Of a stretch of 57,171 bases of DNA, positions 34,736 through 43,311 are shown in pieces (the stretch's first letter is position 1; each line of letters begins with the position of its first letter). This DNA comes from Clostridia bacterium (lineage in GTDB: Bacteria > Bacillota > Clostridia > Oscillospirales > UBA644): positions 100,127 through 157,297 of the forward strand of contig JAGASR010000012.1 of NCBI GenBank assembly GCA_017621705.1, given 5' to 3'. Under the pieces are notes generated by a model. The model saw only the letters and a program-made list of their open reading frames with translations. It was not told the origin of the DNA and made no database searches. Both the position numbers and the translations under genes were made by a program.

Positions 34736-37033
34736 TTACTCGGCGATACCGATATGTTTTACGGCGTCAAACTGAAGCATATAGAGCTTATAATATTCGC
34801 CCTGCTTTTTGATGAGTTCGTCGTGAGTTCCGTATTCGACCATATCGCCCCTGTCGATAACGGCAAGGACATCGGCATCACGGAGAGTCGAAAGACGGTG
34901 CGCGATAGCGACGGTCGTTCTGCCCTTCTGGAGATTGAAGAGAGCCTGTTGGATATTGCGCTCGGTCTCCGTATCCATTGCGGCGGTTGCTTCGTCGAGA
35001 ATAAGGATCTTGGGGTTCTGAATGATCGTTCTTGCGATGGAAAGACGCTGTTTTTCACCGCCGGAAAGATCCTGGCCGCCTGCACCGATACGGGTCTCAT
35101 AGCCGTCGGGAAGACGCATGATAAAGTCGTGCGCGGAAGCGGTTTTTGCCGCCTGAATGACTTCTTCCATTGAAGCGCCGGGGTTTGCATAGCGTATATT
35201 ATCGGCAATAGTACCGATAAAGAGATAAATTTCCTGAGAAACGATGCCGATATTTTTACGCATATCGACCGATGCGATATCTTTTACGTTGACACCGTCG
35301 ATTGTGATCGAGCCGTCGTTTACATCGTAAAGACGAGCCATGAGGTTTACGATCGTGCTCTTGCCTGCGCCGGTCTTGCCGACGATACCGACCATTTCGC
35401 CTGCTTTGACGGAAAGGCTGAGATTTTTGATTATGGGTCTGCCGGGTTCATATTCGAAACGGACGTTTTTCATTTCGATATCGCCCTTCATATCGGGCAT
35501 ATGAACGGGATTTTCGGATTCCTGAACGTCGGAAGTAGCGTCCATGACCTCAAAAATTCTCTGCGCGGAGTCTACGCAACGAGCCCACCAGTTGGAGACC
35601 CATGCGATGAAGTCGAGCGGCTGATAAAGCATATTCATATAAGCCGTAAAGGTCATAAGCTTGCCAAGGGTCATGCCATAGGAATGAGTTACGATCATTG
35701 CGCCGCCGACGAAAAGGACGACAAGATTCGTTACCATCATGACAAGACCGAGAAGCGGGAAGATCGTTGATTCCGCATTGGAAACACGTTTATCCGCCAT
35801 TGCGCTTCTGCCGGAATAGCCTGCAAAACGGGTGCTTTCCTCTTTTTCTTTAGCAAAAGCTTTGATAATACGCTGACCGCTCATCGAGTCGCTGATATAA
35901 GAAGACATATTTGCTTCGTTGATCCAACGGGCATGATGAAGTTTGCGGAAAGAGCGCTGAATGAGTCTGTAAAGGAACAGCAGCAGCGGAATCATGACAA
36001 CGACGATAATCGAGAGCTGCCAGTTCATATAGAGCATTATCGCAAGAACGCCGATAAACATAAGGACGTTTACGACAACGCTCGGAGCACCGTCTACGAA
36101 AAACCAATAGATATTATTGGAGTCTCGGTTGACACGGGTCATAAGAGAGCCTGTCTGCTTTGAGGTGTAGAAACCGACGGAAAGTTTCTGCATGGCGGTA
36201 AAGATCCTGACCTTGAGGTCATAAACAACCCACGGGATTATGCCGCCGACGATATAGTTCTGACCGATATTGATCAGCAGGGAGAGTATTCGAGCGAAAA
36301 TGATAACGCCGAGGACGAGGCCGACTTCGCCGAAGAGATTATCGTCTACGCCCTGCGTAAGAACGTTATCGTAAAGAAGTTTTGTGCCGAGGTACGGCGA
36401 GATTACGGTAAAGACCGTACTGATAATGAGCATCGCGAAATATGCGATGAGCTTGGTTTTATAGAATTTGAAAAATCCGAGAAGACGTTTGAAAACAGAG
36501 CCCTTGTCCATACATTTCGGACAGATCTTGCGCTCGGGGTCGGGATAACGTGAGCCGCATTTGGGGCAGAAAAGTTCGTCCTCTTCTCTTGCGTTGTATT
36601 CAACGGTCTTTCCTTCTTTGTAGTCGTTGAAATGACGCACGAGCGGAACCATTTTATTCGCAATACCGAGAGAGAATTTAAGGATCTCTTCGGCGGGTTC
36701 GGATTCATCTTTTTTGTGTGCAATAAGGCGCGCAGTCGAAACATAGCGTTCGACCTCGACGGACTTGAAAGTGGAATGGTCAATTCTGTCGATAGATAAA
36801 AAATCAAACGAAGCCTTCAGCTTTTTATTGCCGCGGATCTTTTCGACTTTATCGTAACCCGTTAAAATATAAAGGAATTCTTTATCGAAAAACACCCAGC
36901 AGTCGGCAAAATTACCGTCTTTATCCATATCTGAATACTGATATGAGATTATCCCATCGACATCAACGCCACGCGCCCTCATCGCGTCTGCGATATGCTC
37001 GGGGATCTTGGAGAGGTATTCAGCTGCGGTCAT
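34736..37033 (-). CDS. ABC exporter (fused permease/ATPase) with N-terminal sensor-like domain and zinc ribbon
   Basis: 765 residues. An N-terminal domain of about 150 residues, probably beta-rich and PH-like, precedes a zinc ribbon (CPKCGSRYPDPERKICPKC, about 157-175). Six membrane helices of the type-IV exporter fold follow (about 190-480). The nucleotide-binding domain has Walker A GKTGAGKST, Q-loop, signature LSGGEKQRLSIAR, Walker B ILILDEATAAMD and the switch histidine in IAHRLSTL. It is likely a half-transporter that pairs with the frameshifted exporter downstream. Ordinary exporters lack the first about 180 residues. It opens the operon, behind a consensus promoter at 37070-37098. Confidence 0.85.
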   Translation of the reverse strand: MTAAEYLSKIPEHIADAMRARGVDVDGIISYQYSDMDKDGNFADCWVFFDKEFLYILTGYDKVEKIRGNKKLKASFDFLSIDRIDHSTFKSVEVERYVSTARLIAHKKDESEPAEEILKFSLGIANKMVPLVRHFNDYKEGKTVEYNAREEDELFCPKCGSRYPDPERKICPKCMDKGSVFKRLLGFFKFYKTKLIAYFAMLIISTVFTVISPYLGTKLLYDNVLTQGVDDNLFGEVGLVLGVIIFARILSLLINIGQNYIVGGIIPWVVYDLKVRIFTAMQKLSVGFYTSKQTGSLMTRVNRDSNNIYWFFVDGAPSVVVNVLMFIGVLAIMLYMNWQLSIIVVVMIPLLLFLYRLIQRSFRKLHHARWINEANMSSYISDSMSGQRIIKAFAKEKEESTRFAGYSGRSAMADKRVSNAESTIFPLLGLVMMVTNLVVLFVGGAMIVTHSYGMTLGKLMTFTAYMNMLYQPLDFIAWVSNWWARCVDSAQRIFEVMDATSDVQESENPVHMPDMKGDIEMKNVRFEYEPGRPIIKNLSLSVKAGEMVGIVGKTGAGKSTIVNLMARLYDVNDGSITIDGVNVKDIASVDMRKNIGIVSQEIYLFIGTIADNIRYANPGASMEEVIQAAKTASAHDFIMRLPDGYETRIGAGGQDLSGGEKQRLSIARTIIQNPKILILDEATAAMDTETERNIQQALFNLQKGRTTVAIAHRLSTLRDADVLAVIDRGDMVEYGTHDELIKKQGEYYKLYMLQFDAVKHIGIAE

Positions 37034-37069
37034 GGTTTCACCACCCTTTTTATTGATTTACCGTGAAAA

Positions 37070-37098
37070 ATTATATCACAAACAGAAACACGTGTCAA
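37070..37098 (-). promoter_or_regulatory. Strong promoter of the ABC exporter operon
   Basis: On the minus strand TTGACA (37093-37098), 17-base spacer, TATAAT (37070-37075), with TGA before the -10. Confidence 0.82.
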
Positions 37099-37215
37099 TA
37101 GTGGACAGACTTTTGTAACATTTTATATGCAGATTTCAAATGAACGACACAATTATCCAAAACAACAAAATAATATTATAATACGATAATATGAGAAAAA
37201 GACACATAAATACGA

Positions 37216-37221
37216 TATAAT
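37216..37221 (+). promoter_or_regulatory. Possible -10 of the URO-D family gene
   Basis: TATAAT lies 55 bases ahead of the ATG at 37276. No convincing -35 is seen 16-18 bases upstream, in an AT-rich stretch, so the call is weak. Confidence 0.35.
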
Positions 37222-37275
37222 TAAAGAAAGGCAATTAACTTATATAAATATAGAAAAAATATGGAGGATATCCGT

Positions 37276-38508
37276 ATGAACAAAGAAATAATGCTTGTCA
37301 GAGAACTTGCAAAGCAAGTTGCGGAAATGGCGGCAATGCCCGAACAGAAAGAAAAGATCCGTCTTTGGAAAAAGCTCAACAATCTTGAAGCGGAAAGACC
37401 GATGTTTATGATCGATCAGGTCTGCTGGGGTGAAATGAACTACGAAGACGAGCTTACGCTCAGATGCGAGGACCCCGTACTCCGCGGAATTGAATGGCAG
37501 CTTCGCGAAACGATATACAGACAGAAGCACATGGCGGACGACAGACCCGTCAGACCCTATATAACGCTTGGCAAGGCATACAGCGTTACAGGCGTAAATA
37601 TGCCCTCGATCGTTGAAGACGGCGGCAGACCCGGCGCAAGCACCCACGTTTATGTTGACCAGCTTCCCGATGACGAAGCACTCGAGACGAAGCTTATAAT
37701 GCCCGTTGTTACATACGATGCGGAAGCAACAAGAAAAACGAAAGAGCTTCACGAAAATATTCTTGACGGCATTCTCGGCGTCAAGATGAACGGCTACGAC
37801 GGATATTTCCATTATTGGGACAGAATTTCCTGGTGGCGCGGTGTTGAAGCGATAATGTACGATATGGCGGACAACCCCGACTTTATCCACAGACTGTTAA
37901 AGAAAGTCATTGCGATGCATATGCATATGCTCGACCAGTTTGAAGAGCTCGGACTTATGACCCCCGGTATGGACACCGTTCATTGCACGGGCGCATATAA
38001 CGACGTTATGGAAGGCTACGGCGACGATCCGTTTGCGGAAGCGAACTGCCACACCGCGAAAAACAGCTGGACATACAGCGCGCCTCAGCTTTTCTCGATG
38101 GTATCGCCCGAAATGCACGATGAGTTTGACGTTCAGTATATAATTCCGTGGTTTGAACGTTTCGGCCTCGGTTATTACGGTTGCTGCGAGCCGAACGATA
38201 TAAAAGTTGACGTTCTAAGAAAGATCCCGAACCTTCGCAAGATCTCAATGAGCCCGTGGGTAAACGAAGATCTCGGTGCGGAAAAGATCGGCAAAGACTA
38301 CGTTTATTCCAGAAAGCCAAACCCTGCGAACGTTGCATGGGATATCTTCCCCGAAGACGTTGTAAGAAACGAATTCCAGAAGACGATCGATGCGACCTCG
38401 AAGCACGGCTGCGGCGTTGAATTCATCCTCAAAGATCTCACGACCGTAAGAAACGATCCGTCGAGACTTTGGAAATGGGCAGAAATTGCGAGAGAATTCT
38501 GTAAATAA
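37276..38508 (+). CDS. Uroporphyrinogen decarboxylase (URO-D) superfamily protein
   Basis: 410 residues from the ATG at 37276, 8 bases after GGAGG; an in-frame ATG at 37261 overlaps that ribosome site. The sequence has the URO-D/methyltransferase TIM-barrel pattern, with VHCTGAYNDVM, a C-terminal YYGCCEPND block and KISMSPWVN. Many such proteins in clostridia are methyltransferases or of unknown activity rather than haem enzymes, and no haem or corrinoid genes lie nearby. It is cytoplasmic. It is transcribed alone, ending at the hairpin at 38515-38552. Confidence 0.72.
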   Translation: MNKEIMLVRELAKQVAEMAAMPEQKEKIRLWKKLNNLEAERPMFMIDQVCWGEMNYEDELTLRCEDPVLRGIEWQLRETIYRQKHMADDRPVRPYITLGKAYSVTGVNMPSIVEDGGRPGASTHVYVDQLPDDEALETKLIMPVVTYDAEATRKTKELHENILDGILGVKMNGYDGYFHYWDRISWWRGVEAIMYDMADNPDFIHRLLKKVIAMHMHMLDQFEELGLMTPGMDTVHCTGAYNDVMEGYGDDPFAEANCHTAKNSWTYSAPQLFSMVSPEMHDEFDVQYIIPWFERFGLGYYGCCEPNDIKVDVLRKIPNLRKISMSPWVNEDLGAEKIGKDYVYSRKPNPANVAWDIFPEDVVRNEFQKTIDATSKHGCGVEFILKDLTTVRNDPSRLWKWAEIAREFCK

Positions 38509-38514
38509 ATGAAA

Positions 38515-38560
38515 AAAGACTCAGCGTGGAAGAGATTTCACGTTGAGTCTTTATGTTTTT
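38515..38560 (+). terminator. Terminator between the URO-D gene and the GH18 gene
   Basis: AAAGACTCAGCGTG pairs with CACGTTGAGTCTTT (one G-T pair) and ATGTTTTT follows. The GH18 ribosome site comes directly after it. Confidence 0.8.
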
Positions 38561-38573
38561 AAAGGAGAGAAAT

Positions 38574-39593
38574 ATGATAAACGAGAATTATGTGTATGTC
38601 GGTTACTCGACGGGACGTTCGCTTTACGAAATAACGTCCGAACAGGCAAAAAAGCTTACGCATCTGAACGTTGCGTTCGGAATAGTCAAAGACGGAAAAA
38701 TAAATATAGACAGACAGAGACCTTTTCTGTCGGAGCTTAAAAGGATAAGAAAAGATAATCCCGAGCTTCAGATTTTGCTTTCGACGGGAGGCGGAGACCA
38801 GCACGGGCACGGACCTGCGACGGCAAATAAAGAAAATATGAAGATATTTGTCGATTCAACTATGGATATAGTCCGTGAATTTGATTTTGACGGTATTGAC
38901 TGCGACTGGGAATTTCCCGGTGACGAAGGCATTCTCGAAGAAAAATATCAGCATACCCGTCTTTTTAAAGCATACAGGGAAGCTCTCGACGAATATGAAA
39001 AAGAGCGCGGCAAAAAATGTTGGCTTACGACGGCTGCGGCTTGCGGTCAATGGTATATAGACAGAACGGAGATACATATTTCTCACGAATATCTTGATTT
39101 TCTGAATCTTATGACATATGACCTGCGTGGCTGGGAGCAACCGTCGGGACATCACACCTGCCTTTACGATCCGAAAGATGCTCCCGTGACTTTCAGCGCA
39201 GACCGTTCGATAAAAATGCTTGCGGAGATCGGCGTTCCGAAAGAAAAGATCGTTATCGGCGCGGCATTTTATTCGAGAATGTGGAAAAACGTGCCGAACG
39301 TAAACAACGGAATGCATCAGCCCTCCCCTACCGGCGGCGGTTTCGGTCCCGGATACACGGAAATCAGTCTCATTCACGAAAAGAGCGGAAGATTTACAAA
39401 ATACTGGGACGATAACGCAAAAGCTCCGTGGCTTTTTGACGGGAAGGATTTTATTTCGTACGACGATCCGCAGTCCGTCAAAGAAAAATGCGAATACGTC
39501 AAACGAGAAGGACTGAAAGGCGTTATGTATTGGGAACACGGCTCGGATAAAACGGGCGTTCTTTTCGATACGATATATGAAAACTTAAAATAA
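38574..39593 (+). CDS. Glycoside hydrolase family 18 (chitinase-like), no signal peptide
   Basis: 339 residues from the ATG at 38574 (AAGGAG upstream). The GH18 barrel has LLSTGGG and the catalytic motif DGIDCDWEFPG (about 106-116) with the acid/base Glu, then LMTYDLRGW and GVMYWEHGSD. It should cleave beta-1,4-linked N-acetylglucosamine chains or bind them. No signal peptide or anchor is present, so it would act inside the cell on imported oligosaccharides, unless exported in another way. The GH20 gene at 53526 has the same property. It ends at a good terminator, just ahead of the phage-derived region. Confidence 0.88.
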   Translation: MINENYVYVGYSTGRSLYEITSEQAKKLTHLNVAFGIVKDGKINIDRQRPFLSELKRIRKDNPELQILLSTGGGDQHGHGPATANKENMKIFVDSTMDIVREFDFDGIDCDWEFPGDEGILEEKYQHTRLFKAYREALDEYEKERGKKCWLTTAAACGQWYIDRTEIHISHEYLDFLNLMTYDLRGWEQPSGHHTCLYDPKDAPVTFSADRSIKMLAEIGVPKEKIVIGAAFYSRMWKNVPNVNNGMHQPSPTGGGFGPGYTEISLIHEKSGRFTKYWDDNAKAPWLFDGKDFISYDDPQSVKEKCEYVKREGLKGVMYWEHGSDKTGVLFDTIYENLK

Positions 39594-39608
39594 ATCAATA
39601 AAAAAAAG

Positions 39609-39647
39609 ACTGTTACGGTGATAAAAAAAGCCGTAACAGTTTTTTTG
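39609..39647 (+). terminator. Terminator of the GH18 gene
   Basis: ACTGTTACGG pairs with CCGTAACAGT, followed by TTTTTTT. It insulates the phage-derived operon from upstream transcription. Confidence 0.92.
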
Positions 39648-39680
39648 TGGATAAATATGAGAAAATTATCACTAAAAGTG

Positions 39681-39689
39681 TGATATAAT
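39681..39689 (+). promoter_or_regulatory. Extended -10 promoter of the phage-derived operon
   Basis: TGATATAAT gives TGnTATAAT 27 bases before the terminase small subunit ATG. No good -35 is visible. Confidence 0.55.
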
Positions 39690-39716
39690 ATAAATGCGGA
39701 CAGCGAAGGGTACCCG

Positions 39717-40067
39717 ATGACCGCAAAGCGTAAGAAAGAAGGCGTATTGAAGATCAGAAAGAAAAAAGAAAAGATCACGGAGCAGAGAGTTATCCAGGAG
39801 CTTGCGAAGATCGCGTTTGACGATATAACGAATTATCTTTCGTTTTTCGTTGATGAAAACGGCGAGACGAAGATCGTCGTTAAAGACAGCGAGAATCTTG
39901 ACACGCGAGCGATCGCAGAGATAACAAATTCGAAATCGGGGTTCAAATTCAAGCTTTACAACAAGCAGCAGGCACTTGTCAAGCTCGGAGACTATCTCGG
40001 TCTTTGGAAGAGAACGCCCGAAGAAGAGATCGAAGATCTCGACGAATTGGAAATTCTGAATCCATGA
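39717..40067 (+). CDS. Phage terminase small subunit (putative)
   Basis: 116 residues, strongly basic at the N-terminus (KRKKEGVLKIRKKKEK), then a helical region and an acidic C-terminal tail (EEEIEDLDELE). Small size, position directly before terminase large subunit and a four-base overlap with it (ATGA) support the assignment; the segment about 70-105 (SKSGFKFKLYNKQQALVKLGDYLGL) is a common C-terminal oligomerisation pattern of small terminases. It would recognise the DNA to be packaged. AAGGG lies 6 bases before the ATG. Confidence 0.8.
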   Translation: MTAKRKKEGVLKIRKKKEKITEQRVIQELAKIAFDDITNYLSFFVDENGETKIVVKDSENLDTRAIAEITNSKSGFKFKLYNKQQALVKLGDYLGLWKRTPEEEIEDLDELEILNP

Positions 40068-41368
40068 TAAAGAGAAAGACGATCCCCTGGCAGCCGTTAT
40101 CGCAAAAGCACAAAGAATATATACAGAGCTGTATGGATCACACATTCAACTTTGCGGAGGGTGCGGTGCGTTCGGGCAAAACGATTGCGAACGTTCTGGC
40201 GTTTGCGGCGCTTCTTGAGCGTTCGCCCGACAAACTGCACCTCGTTTCCGGAACGACACTGACGACGGCGCTAACAAATATCGGCGACTGCAACGGTTTC
40301 GGCCTCGAACATATTTTCAGGGGCAGATGCCGTTGGGGAAAGCACAAAGGAAACACTTGCCTTTTTGTTAAAACGATGAAGCGCGGCGAGAAGATCGTTA
40401 TATTCGCAGGAGGCGGCAAAGCGGACAGTTACAAAAAGATCAGGGGTAATTCTTACGGTATATGGATCGCGACGGAGGTCAACAAGCATTACATTTCGGG
40501 CGACGATCAATGCTTTATCGATGAGGCGTTCAACAGACAGCTTGCGGCGAAGATGCGGCGTGTCTTATGGGATTTCAACCCCGACTATCCGTCCCACCCG
40601 ATCTATTCGGAATACGTGGATAAATACGTTGAAATGGGACTGAACGTAAATCACACGAAATTTACGATATGGGACAATCTTTCCATTTCACCCGAACGCC
40701 GTGCGGAGATCGAGGCGCAGTATGAGATCGGTTCGTTCTGGTACAGACGCTCGATCCTCGGAGAACGTGCGGCGGCAGAAGGACTTATTTTTCCGCAGTT
40801 TGCGGAGGATCCCGAAAAATGGACGGTTAAAACGCTTCCCGACGACGTGGCACAGATCATTATTGGGGTAGACTACGGCGGAAATCACTCCGCCTCGGCC
40901 TTTGTTGCAGTCGGTTTAAGAAAAGGCGAAAGAGGCGTCGTTGTCATCAGGGATAAGCGTATAAAGGGACGGAAAGGCGAGATCACGCCCGACATGATAG
41001 AGCAGGAATTTATCGGATTTGTCCGTGGACTTTCGGAAAGCTTCGATATTCCTATAACATACGCTTTTATGGACAGCGAGGCGCAGTATCTGACGGCGGG
41101 CGTTATACGTGCGGCGAGAAAAGCGGGGCTTAAACTTGCGATTGGCGACAGCAGGAAGACCCCGATCGCCGAACGTATCTCAATAAAGGCAAGGCTTATT
41201 TCCCAGCACAGGTGGAGCGTTCTGGAGGGATGCGAAAACGTAATAAAAAGCACGGCAACGCAGCTCTGGGATCCGCAGAACCCCGACAGAAGGCTCGACA
41301 ACGGTACATGTGATATAGATACTGCGGACGCTGAAGAATATGCATGGGAAAGATTTATCAGATGGTAG
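40064..41368 (+). CDS. Phage terminase large subunit
   Basis: 434 residues from the ATG at 40064. The N-terminal ATPase has the Walker A variant EGAVRSGKT (about 32-40) and a FNPDYPSHP coupling region. The C-terminal RNase H-like nuclease opens with IIIGVDYGGNHSASAF (about 265-280) and has MDSEAQ and a later Asp cluster. This ATPase-nuclease translocates DNA into the procapsid and cuts it. All motifs are intact, which argues against simple decay. It overlaps the portal gene by 25 bases. Confidence 0.92.
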   Translation: MIKRKTIPWQPLSQKHKEYIQSCMDHTFNFAEGAVRSGKTIANVLAFAALLERSPDKLHLVSGTTLTTALTNIGDCNGFGLEHIFRGRCRWGKHKGNTCLFVKTMKRGEKIVIFAGGGKADSYKKIRGNSYGIWIATEVNKHYISGDDQCFIDEAFNRQLAAKMRRVLWDFNPDYPSHPIYSEYVDKYVEMGLNVNHTKFTIWDNLSISPERRAEIEAQYEIGSFWYRRSILGERAAAEGLIFPQFAEDPEKWTVKTLPDDVAQIIIGVDYGGNHSASAFVAVGLRKGERGVVVIRDKRIKGRKGEITPDMIEQEFIGFVRGLSESFDIPITYAFMDSEAQYLTAGVIRAARKAGLKLAIGDSRKTPIAERISIKARLISQHRWSVLEGCENVIKSTATQLWDPQNPDRRLDNGTCDIDTADAEEYAWERFIRW

Positions 41369-42825
41369 ATCTTTCCGAAGAAGATTTTCAGGAGGTCAGA
41401 CCTTTGGACAATTCAACTATACAGAAATGCCTGCGCGAATATTTCGGTGCGGAAACGGTCGACGACGGCATGGAATCACTCATCGAAAGGTGGCACGAAT
41501 GGTATTCGGGCGCCGCGGAGGGGTTTCACGACGTTTATATAAATAACGGCCTTTCCACCGTAAAAAGAAAAATGCACCGTCTTCACATGGCGAAAAGAGT
41601 CTGCGAAGACTGGGCAAACCTACTTCTCAACGAGAAGACTTACATTTTGGTCGGAGACAAAAAAAGCGGCCGTTTTCTTCAGGGAGAAGACGGTTCGGGC
41701 GGTGTTTTCGGCGATAACGATTTCTGGACAGAGGCAAACAGGCTTGTGGAAAAGACGTTTGCGCTCGGTACGGGTGCTATTGTGTGCGGCGTTGACGGTA
41801 TGAAAGTCGACGGTAAAGGCAACATACACACATCCGAAAACGGCAGGATCCGATTTGATTTTATCGATGCGAGAAGCATTTTCCCGATCTCATGGTCGGG
41901 CGAAAAGATCACGGAAGCGGCATTTGTTCGGCAGGTCGTCGATAACGGAGAGGTGCTTTTATATATTCAGGCGCATCTTCTGGAGGACAGCGAATACGTA
42001 ATTTACAACAGATGTTTTTCAGAAAAAGAGGGGATCACGGAAATCGAACTGCCCGAAAATATTGCCCCTAAAGTTAAAACCGGCAGTGATCAGCCCTGGT
42101 TTTCGGTCATAAAGCCGAATATCGTAAACAATGCGGTGCCGACTTCTGCGATGGGAATATCGGTTTTTGCCGACGCAATAGACATAATCAAGGGCATCGA
42201 TCTTTGTTATGACAGCTTGAATATGGAGTTCGTCCTCGGCAAAAAGATGGTATTCTTACGTCGTGATCTGCTCGAAAAAGACGATAACGGCAACTATTTT
42301 GCGCCGCAGGACGTAAACCGTCAGCTCTTTATGTATCTCGGCGACAAGGCTCTCGACGGAGACATGCTTCCGCAGGAATTCAACCCTGCGCTGAGAGTTG
42401 AAGATCATGTCAGGGGCATTCAGGAGCAGATGAACTATCTTTCATCTAAATGCGGCTTCGGCGAACGTCATTACAGATTTGACGCATCGAACGTCGTTAC
42501 CGCGACCCAGATAAACAGCGAGAACTCAAATCTTTTCCGAAGCATCAGAAAGCACGAGATCCTGCTCGAAAAACCGCTTGCGGCGATCGCAAGGGCCGTA
42601 CTTTATATCGGAGCAAATCTCCTCGGAAAGGACGTTGACAAAAACGCTTCGATCTCGGTCGTTTTTGATGACAGCGTTATCGAAGACGAGGCATCGATCC
42701 AGGCAAGAGATCTGGAGCTCGTAAAGCAAAAGATCATGATGCCGTATGAATATCGTGTCAAGCATTTCGGCGAAGACGAAGCGACGGCAAAAAGGATACT
42801 CAAAGAGGTGAACGGCGATGAATAG
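41344..42825 (+). CDS. Phage portal protein (SPP1/gp6-like)
   Basis: 493 residues, the usual portal length. It fits the SPP1-type portal family: an N-terminal wing with RMHRLHMAKRVCEDWANLLLNE, a central barrel region, and a C-terminal crown segment including TATQINSENSNLFRSIRKHE. A dodecamer would form the vertex through which DNA enters. The start at 41344 lies within terL; an in-frame ATG at 41362, with GGGAAAG upstream, is an alternative. It overlaps the scaffold gene by 8 bases. Confidence 0.9.
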   Translation: MGKIYQMVDLSEEDFQEVRPLDNSTIQKCLREYFGAETVDDGMESLIERWHEWYSGAAEGFHDVYINNGLSTVKRKMHRLHMAKRVCEDWANLLLNEKTYILVGDKKSGRFLQGEDGSGGVFGDNDFWTEANRLVEKTFALGTGAIVCGVDGMKVDGKGNIHTSENGRIRFDFIDARSIFPISWSGEKITEAAFVRQVVDNGEVLLYIQAHLLEDSEYVIYNRCFSEKEGITEIELPENIAPKVKTGSDQPWFSVIKPNIVNNAVPTSAMGISVFADAIDIIKGIDLCYDSLNMEFVLGKKMVFLRRDLLEKDDNGNYFAPQDVNRQLFMYLGDKALDGDMLPQEFNPALRVEDHVRGIQEQMNYLSSKCGFGERHYRFDASNVVTATQINSENSNLFRSIRKHEILLEKPLAAIARAVLYIGANLLGKDVDKNASISVVFDDSVIEDEASIQARDLELVKQKIMMPYEYRVKHFGEDEATAKRILKEVNGDE

Positions 42826-43285
42826 AGACATACTGACATCGATTTTCGGTGACGAAAGCCTTGATTTTGCGACTTTTGAAAGACGACTTTCGCAGAAAGG
42901 CGCTTTCCGTATTGTAAACGAAGAAGAATTCCGCGCGATCGACGAGCTGACGAGAAAAAACGGAGAGCTTGAAGAAGAGATAACGAGCATTAAAAACGAA
43001 GGAAGGATCGAGCTTTTGCTTTCGCAGAGCAGGGCAAAAAACATCAAAGCGGCGAGAGCGATGATCGATGACGGCTCGATCTACGACGAAAACGGGCTCA
43101 ACGACGAGCTTCTTTTTGAGCATACGGAAAAACTGCGACAGGAAAATCCGTGGCTTTTCGAAGACGGTGAACCGCAGACAAAGACTGTTTCGACTTTTCT
43201 TCCGCGCGGACGTGCGGTCGCAAAAGATCCGTCACGAATGAGTGACGAGGAATTTTACAAAAACATAATGAAGACCGTGGATTGA
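42818..43285 (+). CDS. Phage scaffolding protein (putative)
   Basis: 155 residues, highly charged and predicted almost wholly helical, with a coiled-coil stretch at about 48-80 (LTRKNGELEEEITSIKNEGRIELLLSQ region). Position between portal and capsid and the charged helical composition are those of scaffold proteins that template the shell and then leave. No protease is encoded, consistent with a P22-like scaffold that is not cleaved. A CCGTGG/CCACGG hairpin spans its stop codon. Confidence 0.72.
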   Translation: MNRDILTSIFGDESLDFATFERRLSQKGAFRIVNEEEFRAIDELTRKNGELEEEITSIKNEGRIELLLSQSRAKNIKAARAMIDDGSIYDENGLNDELLFEHTEKLRQENPWLFEDGEPQTKTVSTFLPRGRAVAKDPSRMSDEEFYKNIMKTVD

Positions 43286-43291
43286 CCACGG
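43275..43291 (+). other. Small hairpin across the scaffold stop codon
   Basis: CCGTGG pairs with CCACGG around ATTGA, just ahead of the capsid ribosome site (AAAGGA). It may mark a processing site raising capsid over scaffold expression. Confidence 0.3.
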
Positions 43292-43311
43292 CAAAGAAAG
43301 GAAAATAAAAA

